Origin: Deltaproteobacteria bacterium
GTDB taxonomy: Bacteria; Desulfobacterota; Desulfuromonadia; Desulfuromonadales; BM103
NCBI GenBank assembly: GCA_024279915.1
Contig: JAJRRB010000051.1
Coordinates: forward strand, 1-35,335
Direction of reading: 5' to 3'
DNA: 35,335 nt
A model generated the notes under the pieces. It was given only the letters and a program-made list of their open reading frames with translations, did not search any database and had not been told where the DNA came from. The position numbers were made by a program, and so were the translations under genes. Of this stretch, positions 6,963-16,134 are shown in pieces (the stretch's first letter is position 1; each line of letters opens with the position of its first letter).

Positions 6963-8693
6963 ATGAATCTCACTCGTTTTACAAGACACCTCGGTTTCAG
7001 CATCCTGTGCACAATGGTGGTAGCCATTCTGGCAGTGTCTATCTCCGAGGTTCACTCCTTCGACGTCTTCTGGCAATTGCAATCCGGCAAATACATGAGC
7101 CAGACACACAGTTTCATCCGTACCGACCTCTTCACATTGATGAAAGATGTGCCACGCTCCGAGCATACCTGGCTACACAGCCTGTTCCTGTACGCTACCT
7201 ACCTGCTCGGCGGTTACGCAGCCATTAGTGTCCTGAAAGGTGCTCTGGTTACGGCAACATTGGGGGTGCTGGTTTGGACTGCGCGGTCGCGTGGTGCATC
7301 TTTTTCGGCAATTTCATTGATGGTTCCGGCCTTTCTTCTGACCAGCGGTGGTTGGCTGGAGCGCCCACAGTTGTGGACCTTGCTCTGCTTCGCTATATTT
7401 GTTTGTTCGTTAGAGAGCTTTCTGCGAGAACGTAGTTGGCAGATTCTCTGGTTGATGCCCCTGGCGGTTTTCTGGGGCAATGCCCACGCTGGTGCCGTGC
7501 TTGCTGTAGCCATCCTCTGTGCCTACCTTGTTGGAGAGAGTGCTCAGGCGATCTGGGAGAAAAGGTTTCGCCGTGCCGGTATCCCTAAGCTGGTCGCACT
7601 GTTTGTTGGTGTTTTTGTTGCTGGCATAATCAACCCTTATCCCTCACTACTACTTAGTTCTCTCCTTGGTGCGAACAATATGGGCGCATCATTTGTTCAT
7701 GCTAAAAATATGGATTGGACTACGACGACGTTTCAGCAGGAGCCATTGTTCTTCTATGCCGTGGGAGTTGCCTCTGTAGTCGTCTTACTGGGCTGGCGTA
7801 AAATAAGGTTAAGTGATCTATGCTTGATGGTAGGGCTTGCTATTATGGGAATGAACCTCGTGCGGCACATTCCTTTTTTTTATATGGGTTTGCTGGCAAT
7901 CTGCCCGGCCTATCTTGACGTCGCCGTTAAGCCGTTGCAGAAAAGAATGTCGAAACCTTTTGCCTCAATAGGCAGTGTTGCAGTGCTCTGTGTCGCGTCG
8001 GGCCTTTTTGTGTGGCTTTATTTGCCAACTTATAATGTTTACGGTGCCTTCAATACCGGACTGCGTAGCTGGCACTACCCGATTGAGGCGACTGAGTTTG
8101 TCAAAAGACATAAGCTCCCCAAGAACATATATAACACCTACGACTGGGGTGGCTACATGGCCTTCAAGCTGTACCCTGATTATCTGATGTTCTGGGACGG
8201 CCGCCAGAATTCAGCTGAAATGTTCAAGATTGGATGGAATGCAATGGCGGGGCAGCCGGATTGGCAGCGAACCTTCGATAAGTTCGAGGTCAAGACGATT
8301 GTGACACGGGCCTCGACCATCGATACAGGGCAGAAATATCCCTTGCTTGACCGGCTCAGGGCGAGTCCAGATTGGGCGTTGATATTTACTGCCGAGTCAT
8401 CAATGGTTTTTGTAAGGAGCGACAGTGTCTCTGCCCATTGGTTGAAAAGGTATGAGAAGCCTAAAGAGAGAATGGACGATACTATCCTCTCTGAAGCCCA
8501 CCTGATGGTCAATGTCAATCCTGGCCGCTATATGGCATGGTGGGAGATGGCACAAATATATACCAAGCGCAAAGAGTATAAAAATGCGCTTTTGGCATTA
8601 AATCAGCATATTATGAGATCCCCGCAGCACAGACCTGTTGCTGAAAGATTAAAGGTTCAACTTGTTCAGGCATTGAAATTAAGCGGCCGTTGA
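6963..8693 (+). CDS. Multi-pass membrane protein, GT-C-like, with C-terminal soluble domain
   Basis: 576 residues from ATG 6963 (MNLTRFTRHLGF). The alternative TTG at 6900 would only add translated repeat. About eight to ten hydrophobic helices fill residues 10 to 350, followed by a soluble domain with the conserved blocks WHYPIEATEF, YNTYDWGGYM and LYPDYLMFWDGRQ, and a short helical TPR-like tail. An acidic residue in the first periplasmic loop (EVHSFDVFWQLQSGKYM) resembles the GT-C layout, in which an acidic loop residue activates a lipid-linked sugar. It follows a polyprenyl-sugar synthase, which suits that role. The gene at 27659-29423 is a clear paralogue with the same blocks. I do not recognise a named family; transferase activity is inferred. 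Confidence 0.65.
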   Translation: MNLTRFTRHLGFSILCTMVVAILAVSISEVHSFDVFWQLQSGKYMSQTHSFIRTDLFTLMKDVPRSEHTWLHSLFLYATYLLGGYAAISVLKGALVTATLGVLVWTARSRGASFSAISLMVPAFLLTSGGWLERPQLWTLLCFAIFVCSLESFLRERSWQILWLMPLAVFWGNAHAGAVLAVAILCAYLVGESAQAIWEKRFRRAGIPKLVALFVGVFVAGIINPYPSLLLSSLLGANNMGASFVHAKNMDWTTTTFQQEPLFFYAVGVASVVVLLGWRKIRLSDLCLMVGLAIMGMNLVRHIPFFYMGLLAICPAYLDVAVKPLQKRMSKPFASIGSVAVLCVASGLFVWLYLPTYNVYGAFNTGLRSWHYPIEATEFVKRHKLPKNIYNTYDWGGYMAFKLYPDYLMFWDGRQNSAEMFKIGWNAMAGQPDWQRTFDKFEVKTIVTRASTIDTGQKYPLLDRLRASPDWALIFTAESSMVFVRSDSVSAHWLKRYEKPKERMDDTILSEAHLMVNVNPGRYMAWWEMAQIYTKRKEYKNALLALNQHIMRSPQHRPVAERLKVQLVQALKLSGR

Positions 8694-8943
8694 ATTGTTG
8701 AATGAAGTGGAGCAGGCCAGGTGCGTACCTATAGCGAAAGCCACAGTGTTCTGAATGGCTAGACGATCATGGAGTGTACACTGGAACTGCAAGTCAATAA
8801 GATGACTTGACTTAGGAATGTGCACAGCGTGGGCAGGTATAGAGGCCACTATGAAATATCTTTCGTTACACGAGAATCTGATAAATAATGTCTCTGGAGT
8901 GTTTGATAGGAAGCGGTTTGTTGGTTCTAAGAGGTGTTGATCG

Positions 8944-10092
8944 ATGAAAATATTGGTTCTTAATTATGAGTATCCACCTCTCGGTGGAGGAGGAGGGGTT
9001 GCTACTCGTAAATGTGCCGAAGGATGGGTGAGTCTAGGACATGAGGTTACGGTCCTAACCTCTAAGGGTTCAGGGCTACCTTCGGAACGAGTTGAAAGTG
9101 GAGTGAGGGTTATCAGGGTCCCGGTTATGCGACGTGCCCAGGCTACAGCTTCAATGCTCTCAATGGCTCTTTACAACCCGGTAGGATGGCTTTATTTAAA
9201 AAGTAAAAAAAAACAATTTGATGTGATAAGCACTCACTTCTCCATTCCTACAGGACCTTTGGGGTGGTGGATGGCTAAACACGGAAATATGCCGAATATC
9301 TTGACTGTTTATGGTGCAGATATTTATGATCCGACCCGCTTTTCTCCAAAAGATAACTTTTTACTCAAGAGAATCAACGAGCACCTTCTTAATAGTGCTG
9401 CTGCTGTTGTCGCAGAATCGAGTGATATTCGTAACAATGTTTATCGATATTATGACTTTTCGCGTGAAGTTAAAGTTATCCCTCTTCCGTATTCCCCGAT
9501 AGATTTCTCGCCTGCCACCAGAGAGAAACTCGGCTTAGTTTCAAATAAGCGCTATCTTGTTTCAGTCGGTCGGTTGGTAAAACGTAAGGGATTCTCTCAA
9601 CTTCTGCAGGCCATGGCTTTGCTTCCTGAAAATGATGTGGAATTACTTATTGTTGGTGAAGGCCCAGAGAGGGAGACGTTACTTACTAAAGCCAAAAAAC
9701 TAGGATTGATGGACAGGGTAAAGTTTCTCGGCTATCAATCCAATGAGAAAAAGTTTCAATATCTGGCCAATGCGGATTTATACGTGCTCAGTTCCTTTCA
9801 TGAGGGGTTTGGAATTGTCCTGCAGGAGGCAATGCAGGTTGGTTTACCTATTGTCTCGACGAATGTAGGTGGGCAGACTGATTTTCTCGAAGAAGGACGA
9901 AATGCTTTTTTGGTCCCGCCGCGAGACCCAGAATCATTAGCAAAGGCAATAATGAAGCTGCTTTCAAATAACAGCTTACGTACTGCTATGGCCGATAATA
10001 ACCGTAACGATTTAAACCAATTTGAAACTGAGACCGTCTGCAAAAAATATTTGGCAATTTTCCGGGAGATTCTTGATGGACGCGAATCCTGA
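8944..10092 (+). CDS. GT4-family (GT-B fold) glycosyltransferase
   Basis: 382 residues. The N-terminal half opens MKILVLNYEYPPLGGGGG, the usual GT4 glycine-rich acceptor loop. The C-terminal half has YLVSVGRLVKRKGF followed by LLIVGEGPERETL, and the catalytic EX7E-type motif in SSFHEGFGIVLQEAMQVG. These place it in GT family 4 (retaining, nucleotide-sugar donor; PimB/WbaZ/CapM-like). It probably adds one sugar to a lipid-linked glycan on the cytoplasmic face. A nine-A run (9205-9213) encodes KSKKKQ in frame. The following methyltransferase starts inside this gene (17-base overlap). Donor and acceptor unknown. The 250 bases upstream hold no other gene that I can support. Confidence 0.9.
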   Translation: MKILVLNYEYPPLGGGGGVATRKCAEGWVSLGHEVTVLTSKGSGLPSERVESGVRVIRVPVMRRAQATASMLSMALYNPVGWLYLKSKKKQFDVISTHFSIPTGPLGWWMAKHGNMPNILTVYGADIYDPTRFSPKDNFLLKRINEHLLNSAAAVVAESSDIRNNVYRYYDFSREVKVIPLPYSPIDFSPATREKLGLVSNKRYLVSVGRLVKRKGFSQLLQAMALLPENDVELLIVGEGPERETLLTKAKKLGLMDRVKFLGYQSNEKKFQYLANADLYVLSSFHEGFGIVLQEAMQVGLPIVSTNVGGQTDFLEEGRNAFLVPPRDPESLAKAIMKLLSNNSLRTAMADNNRNDLNQFETETVCKKYLAIFREILDGRES

Positions 10093-10797
10093 TTATTACA
10101 AAAATTATGTGAGCACTCAGCTGGGGCACGTGCATAGTGATGACTATAAACTCATGTCACGTTATTTCCGTAAAAACTACACAAAGTTTATCAGGCGGCT
10201 TGACGAGGATATCCTGGATGTTGGCTGTGGTATGGGGCATTTTTTGTTTTTTCTACGGGAGCATGGTTGCAAGTCTGTTACGGGGATTGATCTAAGTCAG
10301 GAGTGTGTAGACCATTGTCTCAAGGAAAACCTCGGTACGTCAGACTCGTTGATCAGAATAGGACTCGAAAAATTCCTGCTCAACCGAAAGGAGAGCTGCG
10401 ATGTAATTGTTCTTAATGATGTGATTGAGCATTTACCAAAGAAACCATTGTCCGTTGTCTCTGTCTTATTCGGAAAGCTTTACGCGAAGATGGGCGTATC
10501 ATCGTTAAAGTCGTTAATTCGGCGAATCCCATCACAGGAGCAGCCAGTCGTTATATTGATTTTACACATACTACAGGTTTCACAGAAGAGAGCCTGGCAC
10601 AAGTTTTACGTCTGGCCGGGTTTTCAAAGACAGAGCTTTACCCCCAAAACATATGGGTATTCAATCCGATTGTTAATTTCGTTGGGAAGTCCCTGCAGAG
10701 TTTTTTCGGAGTTGTTTTTCGTTTGCTATTTTTACTTTACGGGAGAAAAACAACACGAATTTTTACGAAAGATCTGATAGCTGTCGGCTATCGATAA
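10076..10797 (+). pseudogene. SAM-dependent methyltransferase, frameshifted
   Basis: Starts at ATG 10076 (MDANPDYYKNYV) within the end of the preceding glycosyltransferase. It shows a class I methyltransferase core: motif I DILDVGCGMGHFLFFL and post-motif DVIVLNDVIEHLPK. After this point the open frame becomes unlike any methyltransferase and ends at 10777. In the frame one base earlier the sequence continues as expected: ETIVRCLCLIRKALREDGRI, then VNSANPITGAASRYIDFTHT, then GFTEESLAQVLRLAGF, ending at TAA 10795-10797. Insertion of one A into the AAA at 10438-10440 restores a full protein of about 240 residues. So this is a real gene carrying a -1 frameshift, or a sequencing error. The context suggests methylation of a glycan. 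Confidence 0.8.
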
Positions 10798-10815
10798 ATG
10801 CCAAATTAGGTTTGT

Positions 10816-11772
10816 ATGCATAATTTGTCAAAAGTTCTTTTGCGGGCTGGCGTAAGTATAGGTCTGCTCGCTTTGCTTCTGTTCTCAGTTGACATTACGG
10901 CTCTTGTCGTGGCGGTAGCGCGGATCCGCTTTACGACGGTGCTTTACTGCATGATGCTCATTTCAGTGGGTGTCTTGGTGTCTGTGCTTAAGTGGAAGTC
11001 TTTTTTGGCTCTGCACAGCATTAATCATGGCACACGAAGTCTGGTGCGGCTGTACATGATTGGACTCTTTTTTAACAATCTATTGCCGACTTCTGTAGGG
11101 GGAGATTTTGTCAGAGCAATTCTCGCCTCTCGTGGTACGCAATTGTTTCCGGAGGTTTTAACTACGATATTTGCGGAGCGTTTTTCTGGGCTGTTTGCGG
11201 TTGCATGTTATGGTGTAATTGGGTTGTTCCTGACTCCAAGTTTGTTGAATGTAAAAGGTTCGGGGCTGATTTTAGCCGGCTTTGTGATTGTTGCTCTGTC
11301 CTTAGGAGTATTAACCTTTTGGAGCAGAGCTCGTTTGGCTGTCCTTAAGTACTTACCTGAAAAGATAAGTGAACTGTGTGAACGTTGTGCGTTATGCCTT
11401 AGGCTATATGCTGGAAATCGTCCTGTCTTGCTACAAGCTACTTGGACATCATTTTTCTTTCAGATACTTGTCGCGGCAACGTATTTTGTGGTGGCAAAAG
11501 ATCTGGCGGTGGACATAGGATTTGGCGCTTTACTTGCGGTTGTGTCTCTAGTCACTCTCCTGACGGTTTTACCCGTTTCGCTAAATGGACTTGGTTTGAG
11601 AGAGTTTGGTTTTGTCTATCTACTTGGGCACTTTGGAATCAAGAGTGCTGATGCTGTGGCTTTGTCCTTGACAGTTTACTCAATTGTCATGATCTTCAGC
11701 CTAATCGGGTGGGTTGTTTTTGTACGGTGGCAGCGAGAAAATCCCGGATTGATTCTTTCTGCTAACAAATAA
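10816..11772 (+). CDS. Flippase-like / LPG-synthase-TM integral membrane protein
   Basis: 318 residues with about eight transmembrane helices. The conserved blocks of the lysylphosphatidylglycerol-synthase transmembrane family (PF03706, also called flippase-like domain) are visible: LKWKSFLALHSI, NNLLPTSVGGDFVRA, TTIFAERFSGLFAV and SLNGLGLREFGFVYLLG. Members lacking the soluble synthase domain are common in polysaccharide loci and are thought to help move or dock lipid-linked intermediates. AGG at 10808-10810 precedes the ATG by five bases. It sits between the methyltransferase and gmd in a tightly packed run. Substrate unknown. Confidence 0.85.
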   Translation: MHNLSKVLLRAGVSIGLLALLLFSVDITALVVAVARIRFTTVLYCMMLISVGVLVSVLKWKSFLALHSINHGTRSLVRLYMIGLFFNNLLPTSVGGDFVRAILASRGTQLFPEVLTTIFAERFSGLFAVACYGVIGLFLTPSLLNVKGSGLILAGFVIVALSLGVLTFWSRARLAVLKYLPEKISELCERCALCLRLYAGNRPVLLQATWTSFFFQILVAATYFVVAKDLAVDIGFGALLAVVSLVTLLTVLPVSLNGLGLREFGFVYLLGHFGIKSADAVALSLTVYSIVMIFSLIGWVVFVRWQRENPGLILSANK

Positions 11773-11792
11773 ATTATTTCTTGTGGGGTGAT

Positions 11793-12785
11793 ATGACCAG
11801 AATTAAGAAAGCCTTGATTTGTGGTGTCTCTGGCCAAGATGGAGCCTATTTAGCAAAACTGTTGATTGGAAAAGGTTACGAAGTGTGGGGCACGTCACGC
11901 GACGCAGAGATCTCCGGGTTCAAAAACTTAGCTAGGCTTGGTATTAAAGAGAATGTTCATTGCATGTCGATGGCTCTCAATGATTTTCGGAGCGTGTTAC
12001 AGGTTGTGAATAAAATTGAGCCTGACGAATTGTACAATCTCGCAGGGCAGAGTTCAGTCGGACTCTCCTTTGAACAGCCAGTAGAAACTTTGGAAAGCAT
12101 CACTGGCGGCACTCTGAACTTGCTTGAGGTGATGCGCTTTCTGGGAGAACCGATCCGATTCTATAACGCTGGCTCCGGTGAGTGCTTTGGCGATTTAAAT
12201 TCGGTCGCTGCTGATGAGAATACCCCGTTCCGTCCTCGGTCCCCCTATGCTGTAGCAAAAGCAGCAGCTTTCTGGGAGGTTGCGAACTACCGAGAGGCCT
12301 ATGGCTTGTATGCTTGTTCGGGCATTTTATTTAACCATGATTCTCCATTGCGACCAAGTCGTTTTGTGACACGAAAAATTGTTGCTGCGGCGTGTCGCAT
12401 TGCTGAGGGAAGTCAAGAAAAGCTTTACCTTGGGAATATTGATGTGGCACGAGATTGGGGATGGGCTCCAGAGTATGTTGATGCTATGTGGCGGATGTTA
12501 CAATTGGATCACCCTGAAGATATTGTGATAGCTACTGGCGAAACAAATTGTTTGTCTGATTTTGTGAAAGAGGCTTTCTCTTGTTTGGGGCTGAACTGGC
12601 AAGAACACGTAAAAACGAATTCAGAACTGCTTCGACCCTCAGAAATTATGGTAGGAAGGGCAAATCCAAGCAAAGCCAGACAAAAATTAAATTGGCAAGC
12701 AGAATTCAAGATGAAAGATGTTGTGCAAAAGATGATAGATGCTGAGAAGAGAAACGACAAATTTGTTACTACCCGAACTGATTAA
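11793..12785 (+). CDS. gmd: GDP-mannose 4,6-dehydratase family protein
   Basis: 330 residues from ATG 11793 (an upstream in-frame TTG at 11781 adds only four residues). It is an extended short-chain dehydrogenase: the NAD(P) loop is GVSGQDGAYLAKLL, the catalytic pair lies in SPYAVAKAAAFWEVANYREA (YxxxK), and the GMD signature follows as GLYACSGILFNHDSPLRPSRF, then ARDWGWAPEYVDAMWRML. The family converts GDP-D-mannose to GDP-4-keto-6-deoxy-mannose, precursor of GDP-fucose, GDP-rhamnose and GDP-perosamine. The usual GNLFNH block is GILFNH here, as in other GMDs. No Fcl, Rmd or Per gene is present in the window, so the final sugar cannot be told. Cytoplasmic. Confidence 0.88.
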   Translation: MTRIKKALICGVSGQDGAYLAKLLIGKGYEVWGTSRDAEISGFKNLARLGIKENVHCMSMALNDFRSVLQVVNKIEPDELYNLAGQSSVGLSFEQPVETLESITGGTLNLLEVMRFLGEPIRFYNAGSGECFGDLNSVAADENTPFRPRSPYAVAKAAAFWEVANYREAYGLYACSGILFNHDSPLRPSRFVTRKIVAAACRIAEGSQEKLYLGNIDVARDWGWAPEYVDAMWRMLQLDHPEDIVIATGETNCLSDFVKEAFSCLGLNWQEHVKTNSELLRPSEIMVGRANPSKARQKLNWQAEFKMKDVVQKMIDAEKRNDKFVTTRTD

Positions 12786-13017
12786 GTTTGCGTGATCAAT
12801 AGATTGGCCGCTTGATGGTTTCTCTTAAGTTAGATGCTTTACACTTTCCATAAACTTATATGAGAGATTAATTAATGTCGTTGTGTTGTTTGTAACAATG
12901 TGACCAGACATATCTTCTAGCAAAGGCGGTAAAAAGTCTCTTGGCCAGAATAGATTATGCCTTTCACCTGTAATTGTGGTCTTTGCTCGAAATAAGACAG
13001 GCTCACAGGTTGTGCTG

Positions 13018-14526
13018 ATGGAAGTAAAGAAAAGTTATAAGCAAAGTATTGTCGCGTGTTTATTCTTATTGGCACTTGCTTTTCTCGTTTACGTTAACAC
13101 CTTTGATAGTGTTTGGACTTATGATGATTTTCCAGTCATTGTTGATAACCCTGATTCTCATTCATGGGCCGGATTCCTCAAAAACAGTTATCCCAGTCGA
13201 CCGCTGCGAGAACTGACCTACCTACTTGATCACGCCCTGTTCGGCATGAACCCCGCAGGGTGGCACATTCAGAATATCTTCTGGCATGGATTAAATGCCG
13301 GCCTGCTCTGTATCCTGCTGGTCAAACTTGGCACGACACGTTTGCTGGCTTGGACTGCGGCTTTACTTTTCTTAACTCACCCTCTGGCGGTGGAAGTTGT
13401 TGCCAATATCTCGCATCGAAAGGATAGCCTCGCTCTTGCTTTTATCTTGTTGGCTACATTGACTTACCAGAAGGCACTAGTTTCGACTACTCGTAAACGG
13501 ATCCTTTTGTTGTTTTTGACTACCGTCTGTTACCTTCTCAGTTATATGGCCAAACAGGTGGCTGTTCTTTTACCTGTCATGTTAATGGTTTTCGAAGCTG
13601 GATTTGTCCCTAAGGATAAAAGGTTTCTTCTGCGATATACCAAATTGTGGGTGGCACTTATAGGCATTGGTGCTCTCAGTGGCTTAACCTGGCTCTTCTG
13701 TTTTGGTGGCCTGGAAAAGTTTACGGTTACCATAGGATTTAATCTTACTAAATTTAACTTTTATGAACCCGCCAGTCCCGCAATATATTATGCGACAGTA
13801 TTGTCTAGCTTCTGCCGCATGCTGTTCCGGGTCGTTTGGCCAGTCAACTTAGCTGCCGAATATGCTTTCCCGGTGCCAACTTCGTTTGCGGATCCTTGGT
13901 CTCTCGGAGGGTTGGCTGTTCTTGCTCTAATAATTGGCGGATTATTTGTCTCTTACCGCCGAAATTCTTTGGTCTTTTTTGGATTAACCTGGGGGATGCT
14001 TTTCTGGTTGCCAGTATCAAATATCTGGCCACTTGCCTATTTTGCGGCTGATCGATATTGGTATGTTCCGTTAGCAGGCTTCTGCATACTAGTTGCCAAG
14101 GCGATTGATGCTCTGTTCGAGAAGAGACGATCCTGGCAAATTTTTGTTGTGGCGGTTATCCTTGTCATTATGGTGACTCTGACCTGGCAGCAGAGCAAGG
14201 TCTGGCAATCTCCTATGGCCTTATGGACCCAAGCAGTTGCGGTCAGCCCTTCTTCCCCCTTTGCGCTGAATAATTTGGGAGCCTCTTACCTTGTTGAGGG
14301 GGATGCTGTTATGGCCAAAAAGATATTCGAACAATCATTCTCGGTGAATCCGAGAAATCCAACATCCATTTATAATCTTGGTATGATCGCTGAAAAAAGT
14401 GGCGATCATAAAAATGCTTATAAATACTATATGCTTTTTCTGCAAGAGCCCGGAAACAATTACCAGGAACATATGAAGGCAGTACGTCGTTATCTGCGCA
14501 AATTTTACGGCATTGAAGTGAAATGA
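13018..14526 (+). CDS. TMTC-like TPR membrane protein 1 (putative GT-C glycosyltransferase)
   Basis: 502 residues from ATG 13018; a GTG at 12976 in frame would add 14 residues. About ten transmembrane helices are followed by two C-terminal TPRs (PFALNNLGASYLVEGDAVMA; TSIYNLGMIAEKSGD). The first loop carries paired acids (WTYDDFPVIVDNP), a feature of GT-C enzymes. Further blocks are HPLAVEVVANISHRKDSLAL and AYFAADRYWYVPLAGF, matching the TMTC/DUF1736 pattern. Eukaryotic TMTCs are O-mannosyltransferases; bacterial homologues are usually uncharacterised. Its stop overlaps the ATG of the next, closely related gene by four bases, so the two are probably translated together. Reaction inferred. Confidence 0.72.
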   Translation: MEVKKSYKQSIVACLFLLALAFLVYVNTFDSVWTYDDFPVIVDNPDSHSWAGFLKNSYPSRPLRELTYLLDHALFGMNPAGWHIQNIFWHGLNAGLLCILLVKLGTTRLLAWTAALLFLTHPLAVEVVANISHRKDSLALAFILLATLTYQKALVSTTRKRILLLFLTTVCYLLSYMAKQVAVLLPVMLMVFEAGFVPKDKRFLLRYTKLWVALIGIGALSGLTWLFCFGGLEKFTVTIGFNLTKFNFYEPASPAIYYATVLSSFCRMLFRVVWPVNLAAEYAFPVPTSFADPWSLGGLAVLALIIGGLFVSYRRNSLVFFGLTWGMLFWLPVSNIWPLAYFAADRYWYVPLAGFCILVAKAIDALFEKRRSWQIFVVAVILVIMVTLTWQQSKVWQSPMALWTQAVAVSPSSPFALNNLGASYLVEGDAVMAKKIFEQSFSVNPRNPTSIYNLGMIAEKSGDHKNAYKYYMLFLQEPGNNYQEHMKAVRRYLRKFYGIEVK

Positions 14527-16049
14527 AAGAGAGAGCGATGGGCTCCAGTTGGCACAAAAACTTTTGGGCTGTTTTGCCGCACCTGCTGTTAATTGCTGCG
14601 GCATTTATATTATATGCCGAATCTTTCGGGCACCCGTGGGCGATGGATGACCACGTGGTGTTAGTTCAAAACCTGGATATTCGCTCATGGGCCGGATTCT
14701 TAGAGGACCATTACCCTGGCCGCCCTTTGAGAGAGTTTACATACCTGCTTGATTACAAAATGTTCGGTTTGAATCCAACCGGTTATCATGTGCAGAATAT
14801 TCTCTGGCACGGAGTCAATGCGAGTTTGCTGGTTGTTGTCGTTCGCACTTTAGGGGGGGGGCTGCCAGTTGCCTGGTTGGCTGGCGTGTTGTTTCTAGTT
14901 CATCCTTTGAATGTCGAGGTGGTCACCAATATTTCCCACCGCAAAGACAGCCTGATGTTATTTTTTATGCAACTGTCGCTGTTGGCTGCCTTACGTTTTT
15001 ACCAAAAATCCCACTTGAAGGTTAAATCGCTCTGGGGTGGTCTTGGGGTTCTTTCTTTCGGGGTAGCTTGTTTAGCCAAACAATCAGCGGTTGGTTTGCT
15101 GCCTTTACTGTTGGGGTACGAACTGACCATGTCGGATCGACGGGATCAGTTTTTTCTGCGCAATCGCCGCTTGGTTGGATTGGGAATAGTCGGACTCATT
15201 GGGGTTGCGATTTTCTGGTATGCCTCGGCCTGGCAAGGGGAACGCTTTCAGTCAAGTCTTGTCGAGATCATGGTCCGACTGAAAGTCTACTCGGGATTTA
15301 CGATAGAGATCTACCTGCTAACAATTTTTAAGTCTCTGGCCTTTATGTTCCTGCGTTTGGTCTGGCCTTTTGCTTTGGCTATGGAATATGTCTACAGCGT
15401 CCCACAAGGTTGGCTTGACCCTTGGGTTTGTGGAGGATTGAGCCTTCTGTTGGTTTCTGCTGCCTGCATGTTTTTATGCAGAAAGTCTCTTCCTCTTGTC
15501 ACCGTTGGTATTGCCTGGATGCTGGCCTTCTGGTTACCGGTTTCCAATCTGCTCTGGCCTCTTTCATATTTCGCTGCTGATCGCTATATGTATGCTCCAT
15601 GTGCGGGGTTTGCACTGCTTGTTGCGGTTCTAGCCGAAAAATATTTATCCAAACATAAGTCTGTATTTTATGGCTTCTGCGTACCGCTTGTGCTGGCCCT
15701 CAGCTTCTTGACCTGGCAACAGAACCGCGTCTGGAAAGACGATATCCACCTTTTTCAACAGGCCCTCAAGGTCAGCCCAAGTTCCACGAGGGCTTTGATG
15801 GGCATGGGAGTCGCACAAATGAATGCCGGTCAATTTGAACTGGCGAAGCAATATCTGGAAAAGGCCGCAGTTGATTTCAACGATTCTAAAACTCTTCATT
15901 TGCTTGGTCAGGTTCATGAAAAGCTGGGAAATCACAGGAAGGCTTTAAGATATTACCAGAGGTTCGTTATGATGAATGAGCCAAAATATCACCAAGAAGT
16001 ACAGTCCTTGAAGAAACATTTAAAGATGCAGTACGGACGATCCTTTTGA
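14523..16049 (+). CDS. TMTC-like TPR membrane protein 2 (contains G9 tract)
   Basis: 508 residues; its ATG overlaps the previous stop (ATGA). Paralogue of the preceding gene throughout: WAMDDHVVLVQNLDIRSWAG in the first loop, HPLNVEVVTNISHRKDSLML, SYFAADRYMYAPCAGF and two or more C-terminal TPRs (ALMGMGVAQMNAGQFELAKQ; LHLLGQVHEKLGNHRKALRY). About ten transmembrane helices. A run of nine G at 14853-14861 encodes Gly111-113 in frame (RTLGGGLPVAW), where the paralogue has LGTTRLLAW. Slippage in this run would truncate the protein in its first quarter. The role is inferred as for its paralogue: transfer of a lipid-linked sugar in the periplasm. Confidence 0.72.
   Translation: MKERAMGSSWHKNFWAVLPHLLLIAAAFILYAESFGHPWAMDDHVVLVQNLDIRSWAGFLEDHYPGRPLREFTYLLDYKMFGLNPTGYHVQNILWHGVNASLLVVVVRTLGGGLPVAWLAGVLFLVHPLNVEVVTNISHRKDSLMLFFMQLSLLAALRFYQKSHLKVKSLWGGLGVLSFGVACLAKQSAVGLLPLLLGYELTMSDRRDQFFLRNRRLVGLGIVGLIGVAIFWYASAWQGERFQSSLVEIMVRLKVYSGFTIEIYLLTIFKSLAFMFLRLVWPFALAMEYVYSVPQGWLDPWVCGGLSLLLVSAACMFLCRKSLPLVTVGIAWMLAFWLPVSNLLWPLSYFAADRYMYAPCAGFALLVAVLAEKYLSKHKSVFYGFCVPLVLALSFLTWQQNRVWKDDIHLFQQALKVSPSSTRALMGMGVAQMNAGQFELAKQYLEKAAVDFNDSKTLHLLGQVHEKLGNHRKALRYYQRFVMMNEPKYHQEVQSLKKHLKMQYGRSF
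14853..14861 (+). repeat. G9 homopolymer inside a TMTC-like gene
   Basis: Nine consecutive G, in frame as three glycine codons. As given here the gene is in the ON phase. Such tracts in coding regions are classic slipped-strand sites. Confidence 0.9.
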
Positions 16050-16134
16050 TCGTAATGGGTTACATTTGGTCAGAAATTTTTTACTATTTTAAGAATTACG
16101 TAAAGCAGGCTTCAGAGGCCTGTCAGGAAAGTTT

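Noticed and set aside
8807-8843. Promoter TTGACT...TATAGA before the GT4 gene
   Set aside because: The spacing of about 25 bases is too long for a sigma-70 promoter.
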